In this document: piece after piece, positions 1 through 8,988 of the stretch
How the letters are laid out: each line of letters begins with the position of its first letter
Numbering within the stretch: the stretch's first letter is position 1
Assembly: GCA_902586885.1 (NCBI GenBank)
Contig: CACIJG010000011.1
Span: forward strand, 1 to 62,708
Direction of reading: 5' to 3'
DNA length: 62,708 bases
Origin: an uncultured Alphaproteobacteria bacterium
GTDB lineage: Bacteria > Pseudomonadota > Alphaproteobacteria > Rhodobacterales > Rhodobacteraceae
The notes under the pieces: generated by a model
Database searches by the model: none
Seen by the model: only the letters and a program-made list of their open reading frames with translations
Told to the model about the DNA's origin: nothing
Position numbers and translations under genes: made by a program

Positions 1-357
1 TTTAACTATGTGAATGAGATCGCAGAAAAAATAGTAACCATAGCAAAAAAACATAAAACTTCTTTAGTCTGCACTCTCGATGCGTTTACTGGATATGTCA
101 AAGAAGCCGAAAAAAATGGGGTTGATGGCTATCCGCTTTACGCGTGGACTAAAAGAACTATTGAGAACAAAGAGAAAGTAAAAAAACACTCTGAGGCATT
201 TGCATTCTATTATAAAGAAGAACAGGTATACTCCAATAAAATAGCGGAGAAACTACATAACGATTTATTAGTTTTGTATGATGCGGGAGAAATAAAAGAG
301 CTTAGACTAATAGATACCAATCCCGACAACAACCCTCAACCGCCTCCTCAAACATAG
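1..357 (+). CDS. Partial hypothetical protein (5' end outside window)
   Basis: The reading frame is open from base 1 and ends at a TAG at 355-357. A GTG at 10 could act as a start, but the frame continues upstream as Phe-Asn-Tyr, so the gene is probably cut by the window edge. The visible 115 or so residues are lysine-rich and mostly helical in character, with no signal peptide or membrane segment and a proline/glutamine-rich C-terminal tail (NPQPPPQT). I do not recognise a family. The next gene starts 38 bp later on the same strand. Confidence 0.5.
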   Translation, partial: FNYVNEIAEKIVTIAKKHKTSLVCTLDAFTGYVKEAEKNGVDGYPLYAWTKRTIENKEKVKKHSEAFAFYYKEEQVYSNKIAEKLHNDLLVLYDAGEIKELRLIDTNPDNNPQPPPQT

Positions 358-395
358 AGAATTAAGTATTTGATAATACAAAAAAAGCACTTCTT

Positions 396-1298
396 ATGAA
401 TTTATTAATCTTATTTTTCTTGGGCTTATGTTGGGGGCTTTCTTTTACACTAAGTAAGATCGCAATGCAGGCAGGCGGCACTCCCATAGGACTTACATTT
501 TGGCAAAGTTTAACAGCCGGGGTTCTGCTTCTTGGATATGTGTATTGGAGACACGGACATTTTTTTGTGCCTAGAGAGCTATATATCCCAATATTAATAA
601 TTTCATTACTATCAGTTGTTGTACCAAATATAATTTTCTACTCAGCAGCCTCTCATTTAGATGCAGGCATTTTATCTATATCAGTCTCTGTTATCCCTCT
701 CTTTACATATTGTATAGCTCTGACTTTAGGATTGGATTCCTTCAAATTGGGTCGCTCTATAGGATTACTATTGGGGTTTTTGGCCTTAATTACCTTGACA
801 GTTCCTGAAAGCAGTCTTCCCAACAAAAAAGATATACCCTGGGTTCTACTTTCCCTTGTATGCGCCCTCTGTTATGCTCTTGAAAACATATACATTGATA
901 CTCTAAGATTAAAAAACTTCGGCCCAATCCGCCTAGTTTGTTGCATTAGCATAGTATCCGTACTTTTAACACTTCCTTTAACGTTAGCCACCGACCAATT
1001 TTTCTTTCCAAAAATATCAAACCCCGACTTGCTATTTTCTGCATTAGGGCTTGGTTTAATAGGAGCTACTGCCTACTCAGTTTTCATTTTTTTGATAGGA
1101 CGAGCGGGTTCAGTGTTTGCAAGTCAGACTGGTTACCTAGTAACATTCTGCGGAGTTCTTTGGGGAATAATATTACTTGGTGAAAGTCATTCCATATATG
1201 TTTGGATTTCTCTATTCTTAATTATGGCAGGAATATTTTTAGTTCAGCCTCGTGAAACCAAAAAGGAAGGTCCGATTAGTAATTCGGTAAAGAGGTAG
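396..1298 (+). CDS. EamA/DMT-family transporter
   Basis: A 300-residue inner-membrane protein with about ten hydrophobic segments arranged as two similar halves, the layout of the drug/metabolite transporter superfamily with two EamA domains. The N-terminus (FFLGLCWGLSFTLSKIA) and the start of the second half (WVLLSLVCALCYALENIYI) are typical of the repeated EamA unit. Members export amino acids, metabolites or drugs; the substrate cannot be told from sequence. The methyltransferase gene begins 3 bp after its stop, so the two are probably co-transcribed. Confidence 0.85.
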   Translation: MNLLILFFLGLCWGLSFTLSKIAMQAGGTPIGLTFWQSLTAGVLLLGYVYWRHGHFFVPRELYIPILIISLLSVVVPNIIFYSAASHLDAGILSISVSVIPLFTYCIALTLGLDSFKLGRSIGLLLGFLALITLTVPESSLPNKKDIPWVLLSLVCALCYALENIYIDTLRLKNFGPIRLVCCISIVSVLLTLPLTLATDQFFFPKISNPDLLFSALGLGLIGATAYSVFIFLIGRAGSVFASQTGYLVTFCGVLWGIILLGESHSIYVWISLFLIMAGIFLVQPRETKKEGPISNSVKR

Positions 1299-1301
1299 AT
1301 T

Positions 1302-1934
1302 ATGAATAAAAAGCAAGGCTTAAATTTTTATAAAAACCTAAATTTGCGTGAAGAAAAAAACGATGAAAAAATTAAATTCGTATATGAAGAGTGGGCCGAA
1401 AACTATGATACAGATAACGATAATTTATTAGGTACAGTCTCTCAACCTCGATGCGTAAAGTTGGTTGCAAAAGAATTAAAAGATAAAACAGCAGAAATGA
1501 TTGATATTGGATGCGGCACTGGTCTAGTTGGAGAGCACCTTGAGGCTCTTGGATTTAAAAATTTTGATGGCATCGACATATCTGAAAAAATGCTTGAGTT
1601 CGCTAAGAGACGTGGATATAGAAAATTACAGATAGGGAGTTTAACCAAAAAACTTCCAATCAATGATAATGTTTATGACGTAACTTTTTGTGTAGGCGTC
1701 TTTACCCATGGACACGTTAAGTCAGACCGTGTCTCAGAATTGATACGAATAACAAAACCAGGTGGATTGATATGTTTCACGGTAAATGAAGGTGTTTTTG
1801 AGAAATACGGATTTAAAAATACAATACATAAATATGAGAAGAAGAAAAACTGGGAAATATTATTCTTGGGTAAAGACGACTATATGACAAAGAAACAAGT
1901 GCAGGGTTATTATTGCTTGGCAAGACTTAATTAA
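1302..1934 (+). CDS. Class I SAM-dependent methyltransferase
   Basis: A 210-residue soluble protein with a Rossmann-type methyltransferase core. Motif I is IDIGCGTG at residues 67-74, followed by an acidic strand end at GIDIS and a motif resembling post-motif III at RITKPGGLICFTVNEG. It resembles the Methyltransf_11/25 families, whose members methylate small molecules. The substrate is unknown. The gene lies 3 bp downstream of the DMT transporter, so the two may handle the same metabolite (inference). Confidence 0.8.
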   Translation: MNKKQGLNFYKNLNLREEKNDEKIKFVYEEWAENYDTDNDNLLGTVSQPRCVKLVAKELKDKTAEMIDIGCGTGLVGEHLEALGFKNFDGIDISEKMLEFAKRRGYRKLQIGSLTKKLPINDNVYDVTFCVGVFTHGHVKSDRVSELIRITKPGGLICFTVNEGVFEKYGFKNTIHKYEKKKNWEILFLGKDDYMTKKQVQGYYCLARLN

Positions 1935-1961
1935 CTTTGTAATTTTTCTGTTAGATATTGT

Positions 1962-1981
1962 AAACAGTTTCTGCTGTTTTT
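1962..1981 (+). terminator. Possible rho-independent terminator after methyltransferase
   Basis: AAACAG (1962-1967) pairs with CTGTTT (1974-1979) across the loop TTTCTG and is followed by a short T run. The stem is only 6 bp and AT-rich, so this is a weak call. It sits 28 bp past the methyltransferase stop, where the rightward unit meets the convergent MaoC gene. Confidence 0.35.
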
Positions 1982-2022
1982 AAGAAAAGAAGCTATTTTC
2001 AAAATAAAAAGTAGAAAAATTT

Positions 2023-2469
2023 TTACCTTGTTCTGGACTTCATAATAATTGTGCTTGTGGTTCTGAACACATCTTCCTTTTTTTGATTTTGCAGTATCGC
2101 CTGATATCTAACAAACCCAATTTCTGGTTTGCTTTTTGAAATACGGCTTTCGAGAATCTCGACCTTACCTTTTAGTACGTCATCTGGACGTACAGGTACA
2201 GGCCAAACCATTTCTTCATGCCCAGGCGAACCCATAGTAGTCTCGTGAGACCAAAACTCTTTGTGCATCATACCCAACCAAATTAAAGCTGTCATCCAAC
2301 CACTAGAAATAAGACCTTTAAAAATTGTTTTTTCAGCTTCAAGTTCATCGAGATGGAAAGGAAAGGGATCATATTTTTTTGCAAAATCTATTATTTCCTT
2401 TTTTCTAGGAATATATTCTCCCAACTCAAAAATATCACCGGTATGATAATCCTCCACATATTTTTTCAT
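2023..2469 (-). CDS. MaoC-like dehydratase (hotdog fold)
   Basis: A 148-residue single-domain protein with the MaoC/R-specific hydratase signature DPFPFHLDE at residues 34-42, in which Asp34 and His39 match the usual catalytic pair. Such proteins hydrate or dehydrate enoyl-CoA substrates, often in fatty-acid or side-chain beta-oxidation. It stands alone on the minus strand and is divergent from the class IV aminotransferase, with a 200-bp AT-rich gap between them. An AGGAG-like site (aaaaggagttaat on the minus strand) precedes the ATG and supports this start. Confidence 0.85.
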   Translation of the reverse strand: MKKYVEDYHTGDIFELGEYIPRKKEIIDFAKKYDPFPFHLDELEAEKTIFKGLISSGWMTALIWLGMMHKEFWSHETTMGSPGHEEMVWPVPVRPDDVLKGKVEILESRISKSKPEIGFVRYQAILQNQKKEDVFRTTSTIIMKSRTR

Positions 2470-2669
2470 ATTAACTCCTTTTTTTAAAAATTCTTAAAAA
2501 TGAGTCGCAAACCCTTTAAACTTGAGTGAATTCTAAACCAATTTTTCTCATAATTAAATTAATCTTGTTAACGATTTTTCCCGCTAATTAATTTTTAATT
2601 TTCCGAGAGTATATTTTTCATTGATTTCGATGTAATCTTTATTAGTAAATTGGAAACAAATAAAATTCA

Positions 2670-3611
2670 ATGCCAACTAGAAGCAAGGACTCAAATAAAT
2701 TTTCAGCAGGTTCCGCTTGGATGGGAGACAGAGTAATTCCTATTGCTGATGCCTCTATACCCGTCACAGATTGGGGTTTGACTAGATCTGACATAACTTA
2801 TGATGTGGTCCCGGTCAGGCTTGGTGCTTTTTTTAGGTTGGATGATTATCTTGATAGATTTTTTGTATCTATGGAAAAACTATCTCTTAATCCCAAAATA
2901 ACCAAAAACGAGGTTAAGAACGCTCTTCAAAATATGGTTGCTGTAACTGAATTGAGGGACAGTTACGTTTCCATGGTTTGCAGTAGAGGTAGACCACATA
3001 TTCCTGGGAGCCGAGATCCTAGAGATTGCATAAATTATTTTTATGCTTGGTGTGTGCCATTTATACATGTAATAAAACCTGAAATAGCACAAAAAGGTGC
3101 AACGGCATTGGTATCTACCTCTGCTTTAAGGATACCGGACACTAGCATTGACCCAACTGTAAAGAATTATCATTGGGGAGACTTTAATAAAAGTCTTATA
3201 GAAGCTAAAAGTAAAAACTTTGAAACCGCTTTCCTCTTGGATCAAAAAGGAAATATAACTGAAGGACCAGGTTTTAATATCTTCGCCGTGAAAGATAATA
3301 CTGTGCTTACACCCAATACAGGAGTATTGAAAGGTATAACAAGAAAAACAGTTCTAGAAATAGCTGAACATTTGAATTTAAAAACAGGGGTGAGAGAAAT
3401 CTCTAAAACAGAGTTTTTTGAAACAGATGAAGTTTTTATTGCGACATCAGCTGGAGGCATTACCCCTATTGTAAAAGTTGATGACCGAATTTACTCTAAC
3501 GGGCAAATCGGAGAAATCACCAAACGAATTGCCACAACATACTTGGAATGGATTAGTGAACCTAAATTCAGAACAGAAATAGATTATTCCCAGGCAATTA
3601 ACACGCAGTAA
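2670..3611 (+). CDS. Class IV PLP aminotransferase, (R)-amine-transaminase-like
   Basis: A 313-residue fold-type IV aminotransferase. The PLP lysine is Lys165 in DPTVKNYHWGDF, and Glu198 in TEGPGFN is the residue that binds the pyridine nitrogen. The 33-residue spacing between them and the local motifs resemble fungal and bacterial (R)-selective amine transaminases as I remember them, more than E. coli IlvE. Related enzymes are branched-chain and D-amino-acid aminotransferases. Substrate assignment is open. The RcnA-like gene follows closely on the same strand. Confidence 0.8.
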   Translation: MPTRSKDSNKFSAGSAWMGDRVIPIADASIPVTDWGLTRSDITYDVVPVRLGAFFRLDDYLDRFFVSMEKLSLNPKITKNEVKNALQNMVAVTELRDSYVSMVCSRGRPHIPGSRDPRDCINYFYAWCVPFIHVIKPEIAQKGATALVSTSALRIPDTSIDPTVKNYHWGDFNKSLIEAKSKNFETAFLLDQKGNITEGPGFNIFAVKDNTVLTPNTGVLKGITRKTVLEIAEHLNLKTGVREISKTEFFETDEVFIATSAGGITPIVKVDDRIYSNGQIGEITKRIATTYLEWISEPKFRTEIDYSQAINTQ

Positions 3612-3638
3612 TTTAGGTATTTGGCAGGAGAATATAAT

Positions 3639-4433
3639 TTGAATATCATTCCTCTTATAGAAAGTGGTATTAGCCCTTTACTACTATTTGGTCTTGCCTT
3701 GTCTCTAGGTGCTCTACATGGGTTAGAACCGGGTCACTCTAAAACTATGATGGCTGCGTACATTGTTGCTATTAAAGGAAAAGTCAGGGATGCAATAATT
3801 TTAGGGGTATCCGCTGCCATAAGTCACTCAATAATAGTTTGGATTTTGGCTTTCTTTGCTCTTATGTACGGAAATGAAATGATTGGTGAACAACTCGAAC
3901 CTTGGTTCTTAATATTTTCAGGTATTATTATCATTGGAATTTCCCTTTCAGTATTTTGGAACCAGCTTAAATTTGCACGACATTCAAAACATCTCCATCA
4001 TCATGATAATCATAGCCACCATCACGATGGCATTAATCAGGTAATTTTTGACGCTCATGCACAAAGCCATGCCAATGAGATAAAAGATCGTCTATCTTCT
4101 GGCCGAGTTGGTATTTCGCAAACTATATTATTCGGTTTTTCGGGAGGACTTATCCCTTGCCCTGCAGCTATAACCGTTTTCTTAATTTGCTTAAATCTCG
4201 GAAAAATCAGTTTAGGGTTTGTGTTAGTTGGCGCTTTTTCTCTTGGATTAGCTTTGACCCTTGTCTTAATTGGAAGTATAGCTGCTTTAGGGACAGGTTT
4301 TATAGCTAAAAAGACTGGTTTTTTTGATCTGTTATTTGATCAAGCCCCCTACTTATCAAGTTTTATAATAGCCTTGATCGGCTTTTTATTTATATATCTT
4401 GGTTATTCTCATTTTATTTTTCATGTTCATTAG
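3639..4433 (+). CDS. RcnA/NicO-family nickel-cobalt exporter
   Basis: About 264 residues with six or so membrane segments. A histidine-rich cytoplasmic loop (HLHHHDNHSHHHD) sits between the third and fourth segments, as in RcnA/NicO proteins that export nickel or cobalt. The early GALHGLEPGHSKTM motif and the later GFSGGLIPCPAA motif are family signatures. I prefer the TTG at 3639, which has CAGGAG 8 bp upstream; an in-frame TTG at 3621 lies before that site. The role is metal homeostasis at the inner membrane. Confidence 0.85.
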   Translation: MNIIPLIESGISPLLLFGLALSLGALHGLEPGHSKTMMAAYIVAIKGKVRDAIILGVSAAISHSIIVWILAFFALMYGNEMIGEQLEPWFLIFSGIIIIGISLSVFWNQLKFARHSKHLHHHDNHSHHHDGINQVIFDAHAQSHANEIKDRLSSGRVGISQTILFGFSGGLIPCPAAITVFLICLNLGKISLGFVLVGAFSLGLALTLVLIGSIAALGTGFIAKKTGFFDLLFDQAPYLSSFIIALIGFLFIYLGYSHFIFHVH

Positions 4434-4512
4434 AAAATCAAAGTGTTTCTATTTCAAACATATATCGTGATATGATCATTCATTATATTAAAGCTTTATG
4501 AAATAGAAAAAT

Positions 4513-5502
4513 ATGCTTTGGAATTCGAGAACTTTAAATGCGAACGGAATTGAAATTAAAGCCGTGATTGAAGGGGAAGGCCCCTTGATTGTGCTAGTTC
4601 ATGGATGTCCTGAAAGCTGGTTTAGTTGGAGACATCAAATTCCTGTTTTGGCTGATGCCGGATACACTGTGGCCGCAATTGATGTAAGAGGGTACGGGGG
4701 ATCTTCAAAGCCGCACCCGATAGATTCCTACAGTATGAGGGAACTAACCAAAGATGTAATTGGCGTGATAGATGCTCTTGCTTTTGATAAAGCGATATTA
4801 GTTGGGCACGATTGGGGAGGGCCAATCGTCTGGAATACCGCCGCTCTTTATGAGGAAAGAATATCTGCGGTTTTAGGCCTTTCAGTACCATTCTTCCCAA
4901 GGGGTAAAATCTCTACTATTGATTTGTTTAAAAAAATTTATGAAGGGAAATTCTTTTATCAATTATACTTTCAAGAAGAGGGTGTTGCTGAAAAGGAGTT
5001 CGAAGCAAACATAAAAAAATACTTGGAACTAACCTATTTTTCAATAGATGCTCGGGGTATGAAATATCAGAAAGAAAACGCTATAAATGCTAGCCTAAAA
5101 GGACCAGATGCAAATTACTTAGATGGTATTCCAGTATTTAAAACTTATCCAAACTGGATAAATAAAGAAGAAATGGATTACCTAATAGGTGAGTTTCAGA
5201 GAAGCGGAATGAGAGGCCCGCTTAATAGGTATAGAGCGCAACAAATTGATTTTGAAGAACTTTTAGAATTAACGGGTAAAAAGATAAAACAGCCAGCAGC
5301 ATTTTTAACTGGTTCAATAGATCCAGTCAATTTTTTTACTGGGTCCAATTATAAGAGTTCTGATGACCTTAAATCTAGGATAGAGAAAAATTATGAGCAC
5401 TTGATTTATGCAGAATTACTTGAAGATACAGGGCATTGGATACAGCAAGAAAAACCAAAGGAAGTGAATGAATTTATATTAAAGTTTTTGTCACAGATTT
5501 GA
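4513..5502 (+). CDS. Alpha/beta hydrolase, epoxide-hydrolase-like
   Basis: A 329-residue alpha/beta hydrolase. It has the oxyanion motif HGCPES (residues 30-35), the nucleophile elbow GHDWGG with Asp100 as nucleophile, and a C-terminal DTGHW that supplies the catalytic His. An Asp nucleophile rather than Ser points to the epoxide hydrolase/haloalkane dehalogenase branch. HGxP followed by tyrosines in the cap region favours epoxide hydrolase. The natural substrate is unknown. The D-threonine-aldolase-like gene follows within 25 bp, suggesting co-transcription. Confidence 0.8.
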   Translation: MLWNSRTLNANGIEIKAVIEGEGPLIVLVHGCPESWFSWRHQIPVLADAGYTVAAIDVRGYGGSSKPHPIDSYSMRELTKDVIGVIDALAFDKAILVGHDWGGPIVWNTAALYEERISAVLGLSVPFFPRGKISTIDLFKKIYEGKFFYQLYFQEEGVAEKEFEANIKKYLELTYFSIDARGMKYQKENAINASLKGPDANYLDGIPVFKTYPNWINKEEMDYLIGEFQRSGMRGPLNRYRAQQIDFEELLELTGKKIKQPAAFLTGSIDPVNFFTGSNYKSSDDLKSRIEKNYEHLIYAELLEDTGHWIQQEKPKEVNEFILKFLSQI

Positions 5503-5526
5503 ATTTTTTAATTGAAAAATAGTTAT

Positions 5527-6582
5527 ATGAAAGAAGAATTGGATACACCCGCCGTATTAATTGATATGAACATTGTTAAAAAAAACATTAAGGCATATCA
5601 GAAATATTGTAACGGGATTGGAATAAATCTTAGACCGCATATTAAGACTCATAAGATACCTGAATTAGCTAAATTACAACTTAACGAGGGCGCTGTAGGT
5701 ATTACCTGTCAGAAAATTAGTGAAGCCGAGGCGATAATCTCAGAGGGTGGTATCAGTGATATATTAATAACCTATAATATTATTGGTCAAAAAAAACTGA
5801 TGGCTTTAAAAAAACTATCTAAAAGAGCAAATATATCTGTAGTTGCAGATAGTATGTATTGTCTAGAAGGTTTATCAAGAGCTTTTGAGGATAGTAAAAA
5901 AAAATTAAGAGTTCTAGTGGAATGCGATACAGGAGCGAACCGATGTGGAGTAATTTCACCATCTGCTGCATTGAAACTAGCCAAGGTAATATCCTCAAAT
6001 AATAATCTTATTTTTGGAGGACTTATGACATATCCTCCCATTTCAGAACCAGAACAAGTTAATTCCTTCCTAGCTGAAGCTAAAGACCTTATTGAAAAAA
6101 ATGGTATAAAGGTAGAGACAATTTCTATTGGGGGCTCTCCAGACATGTGGAAAGTAAAAAAAATACCGATCGCAAATGAATACAGGATTGGTACTTATAT
6201 TTTCAATGATCGGTCCCTTTTACACCGCGGTGTGTGTAAAGAGAGAGATTGTGCTCTAACAGTCTTAGCAACAGTAGTTTCTACGCCTACTGACTATCGA
6301 GCTATTGTTGACGCTGGATCAAAAGTTCTCACTTCTGATTTATTCGGTCTTGAAGATTATGGGAGAGTGCTCAGTAAACCTCATTTAAAAATTTGTCAAC
6401 TAACTGAGGAGCACGGCACAATAATATCCGATAACCCAACAGGTCTGAAGATCGGGCAACAATTAAAAATAATACCGAACCATGCTTGTGTAGTTACAAA
6501 TATGCTTGATAGCGTCATTTTTGTGGCGAATGAAATGCCAATCAAACATCAGAAGGTTATTGCTCGAGGAAAAGTGTGGTAA
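5527..6582 (+). CDS. D-threonine aldolase/D-serine dehydratase-like PLP enzyme
   Basis: A fold-type III PLP protein of about 351 residues. The N-terminal LDTPAVLID and RPHIKTHK motifs contain the PLP lysine, and the C-terminal PNHAC provides the His/Cys pair that binds a metal in D-threonine aldolases and eukaryotic-type D-serine dehydratases. Members split or deaminate D-beta-hydroxy amino acids. A TTG at 5512 is an alternative start, but the ATG at 5527 fits the family's short lead before LDTPA. It converges on the hydratase gene with an 8-bp gap. Confidence 0.8.
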   Translation: MKEELDTPAVLIDMNIVKKNIKAYQKYCNGIGINLRPHIKTHKIPELAKLQLNEGAVGITCQKISEAEAIISEGGISDILITYNIIGQKKLMALKKLSKRANISVVADSMYCLEGLSRAFEDSKKKLRVLVECDTGANRCGVISPSAALKLAKVISSNNNLIFGGLMTYPPISEPEQVNSFLAEAKDLIEKNGIKVETISIGGSPDMWKVKKIPIANEYRIGTYIFNDRSLLHRGVCKERDCALTVLATVVSTPTDYRAIVDAGSKVLTSDLFGLEDYGRVLSKPHLKICQLTEEHGTIISDNPTGLKIGQQLKIIPNHACVVTNMLDSVIFVANEMPIKHQKVIARGKVW

Positions 6583-6589
6583 AAACAAA

Positions 6590-7393
6590 TTACAAATTTA
6601 AAGTATGCGTTGCCAGATCAAATTTATCTACATTTATAGAAAAGCTTAAGCCTTTTTTCATATCATAGGCATCAGTAACAGTGCCTGTTGTTATAATGCT
6701 ATCAAGCTGCAACCATTCTTCGTTCTCTGAACAAAAATTCACGTAAGCTTTCAATGCTTTTATAGGTCCCTCACCCAAAATATTTTTAGCTCTTCCTATT
6801 TCAAGTATTTTATAGTTCCTCATTAAGGAAATTTTAAAATCCTTAAGATTAAGCGCTATTTCCTCCCTTAATTCCTTATTCTCGGGCATCTTTATTTCTT
6901 CTAAGATTTTATATTGGCCGTGGAGGCCAAAACCCGCAACTGTATCTGGCAATGTAAATTTCCAGTCCTTAAATACTGATTGAACTAACTCAACACCCAA
7001 ACCAAAATGAGAGCAACATGATAACAACTCATGGTCATTCATATTCTTATTTGGGATTTCAACCAATCTAAAGAAAATTTCTGGTTCAAGTTTTGGTTCC
7101 AAGAATTTTTCTAGATTAAAAATGTCATTTTTCTCAAGGATGGTTGATGAATACATACGTCCAAAAATTGGAGCGTTTACATTATACTGATCCCAGATAG
7201 TTTTATTGGTGAAACCAATCTTTATTCCTTTTTCTTTTTCTCCCCTAGATTGTCTTAATCGGTGAATTTCATTGGAGACTTTATATGCTTCTGTAACGTT
7301 AAAGTTTTCTAAAACAGAGCTAGGTAAATCTGCATTTATTTTGGTCGATAAGCAGTCTAAAAGATATTTGGGAATTTGTTTTTTTTCTTTCAT
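6590..7393 (-). CDS. MhpD-like 2-keto-4-pentenoate hydratase family protein
   Basis: A 267-residue protein of the fumarylacetoacetate hydrolase/2-oxopent-4-enoate hydratase superfamily. Visible features are KIGFTNKTIW, the PIFGRMYS loop, an acidic LEPEIFFRL strand typical of the metal site, and a C-terminal ITTGTVTDAYDM. Members hydrate dienoates in aromatic meta-cleavage pathways. It overlaps the upstream GST gene by 4 bp (7390-7393), so the two are translationally coupled. A second family member lies at 24179-24955. Confidence 0.75.
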   Translation of the reverse strand: MKEKKQIPKYLLDCLSTKINADLPSSVLENFNVTEAYKVSNEIHRLRQSRGEKEKGIKIGFTNKTIWDQYNVNAPIFGRMYSSTILEKNDIFNLEKFLEPKLEPEIFFRLVEIPNKNMNDHELLSCCSHFGLGVELVQSVFKDWKFTLPDTVAGFGLHGQYKILEEIKMPENKELREEIALNLKDFKISLMRNYKILEIGRAKNILGEGPIKALKAYVNFCSENEEWLQLDSIITTGTVTDAYDMKKGLSFSINVDKFDLATHTLNL

Positions 7394-8025
7394 GGGAAAT
7401 AAACCGTTGAGTTACCAGATTCCCATTTTATATATTTTTTTTGACATGAAACAAACATTTCTGACTCTAAAAAGTAATTTAGCCAATCATTCAGGTTTTT
7501 CCATGGAATCGCATTAAACCAATTAATGTTTATAAAAGCGAACTGCCTAACAAAAGGGAAAACAGCAACGTCACACAAACTAATCTTGTTTCCGAAAAAA
7601 TACTTTCCTTTTTGAAAAATGTCTAAGTCTTTTAATATATCAGTTGCTCTCATTCTATTATCTTCAAAATCCACTTTTGGATATCGGCTACTATACTTAG
7701 TTTTATCGAGATAGGGCTTGAATTTTTTCTCGATCATATCAATTATCTCGAACCCTTCTTCTGGCATATCAAGCCAAGCTTCCGGATCATTTTGATTTAA
7801 AGCCCAAAGCATAATATCTAAACTCTCATCAATTACTTTTTCTTCTGTTACAAGACAAGGCACGGTCTTACTATCAGAAACCTCGATAAATTCCATAGGC
7901 TTTTCTCTAAGTACGACCTCTCGAATCTCAACCTTTATATTGGCGCTGGATAAAGCTAATCTAGCCCTAATCGCATATGGACACCGCCGAAAACTATATA
8001 GAATAGGAGTTTCTTTAACTTCCAA
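7390..8025 (-). CDS. Glutathione S-transferase family protein
   Basis: A 211-residue GST with an N-terminal thioredoxin-fold domain. The CPYAIRARLAL motif (Cys15) is where omega/beta-like GSTs place the active-site Cys, followed by the cis-Pro segment KTVPCLV and the glutathione-binding DESLDIM, then an all-helical C-terminal domain. It could be a detoxification GST or an isomerase. The 4-bp overlap with the hydratase gene suggests that both act on one pathway, perhaps aromatic ring-cleavage products (inference). Confidence 0.8.
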   Translation of the reverse strand: MEVKETPILYSFRRCPYAIRARLALSSANIKVEIREVVLREKPMEFIEVSDSKTVPCLVTEEKVIDESLDIMLWALNQNDPEAWLDMPEEGFEIIDMIEKKFKPYLDKTKYSSRYPKVDFEDNRMRATDILKDLDIFQKGKYFFGNKISLCDVAVFPFVRQFAFININWFNAIPWKNLNDWLNYFLESEMFVSCQKKYIKWESGNSTVYFP

Positions 8026-8087
8026 ATCAACCCCTATGTTTAAATTTTAATATCATGCAATCCAAAAATTCTTCGTTGATTTTCAAC

Positions 8088-8987
8088 TCAATCGGTTTCA
8101 ATAGGCAATGTTTTATCCATAGCCCACTCACTCATAGAATTATCATATATCTGCATATTTTTAAATCCCAACTGTCTCTGGATAAAAGCATTGAGAGTGG
8201 CGGCTATTCCTCCCCCACAATAATTCAATATATTATCATCCGAATTAATATTTTGTTGCAAAAAGAGATCTGTTGCTTTTTCAGGAGAGACTAGCTTCCC
8301 AGTTTCACTCTCAACTAGTTCATGGAAAGGTATGTTTAAGCTACCTGGAATTCGTCCAGGTCTTCCATATCTCGGGCTTTCACCTTTGTGAAGGTCACTT
8401 GTTAGTGCGTTTAACAAAGTGCAATCGTTCTTATTCATAGCTTCAAGAGTTTCATCCTTATCTACAAAAACAGTTTTATCAATATTTTCTACAAACTTTG
8501 CAGGGCTATGACTCGTCACTGACGTTTCTAATTCATAACCAAGTGCTTCCCACTCTTTGAGACCACCGTCCAAAATACTAACTCTTTTGAAACCCAAAAT
8601 AAAAAGCATCCACCAGACGCGTGTTGCCCATTGAACACCATTTCTGGAATAAAGAATAATATGGAATGGATCCCCTACTCCCAATTTCATAAATCTTGAA
8701 GCTAAATTATGATAATCTGGTAATGTAAAACTGTAGGGACTTTCTTGTTCAGATAATTCTTCCTGAAGATCCAAGAATGCTGCTGTAGGAATATGTTTTT
8801 TTCTATAATTTTCTATTCCACTTATAACATCATAAGGTTTTGATGGGTGATCATCGGTATAGTGAAGATAGGCTGTACAATCGAATAGACGAATACTTTT
8901 ATCGCTCAATCTATCTTTTAACCACTGACAGCTCACAATTTCTTCTGGAAATTTCCATTGATTGATTTTGTTTCTCATTGGCATCAT
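8088..8987 (-). CDS. Two-domain sulfurtransferase (rhodanese/3-mercaptopyruvate type)
   Basis: A 299-residue protein with two rhodanese domains. The N-terminal structural domain ends near ILDGGLKEWEALGYE. The C-terminal domain carries the catalytic Cys257 in YCGGGIAAT, close to the CGSGVTA loop of 3-mercaptopyruvate sulfurtransferases. The GRPGRIPGSLNIPF motif before it is diagnostic. It transfers sulfane sulfur to thiols or cyanide. One base separates it from the upstream quinone oxidoreductase, so the two form an operon. Confidence 0.85.
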   Translation of the reverse strand: MMPMRNKINQWKFPEEIVSCQWLKDRLSDKSIRLFDCTAYLHYTDDHPSKPYDVISGIENYRKKHIPTAAFLDLQEELSEQESPYSFTLPDYHNLASRFMKLGVGDPFHIILYSRNGVQWATRVWWMLFILGFKRVSILDGGLKEWEALGYELETSVTSHSPAKFVENIDKTVFVDKDETLEAMNKNDCTLLNALTSDLHKGESPRYGRPGRIPGSLNIPFHELVESETGKLVSPEKATDLFLQQNINSDDNILNYCGGGIAATLNAFIQRQLGFKNMQIYDNSMSEWAMDKTLPIETD

Positions 8988-8988
8988 C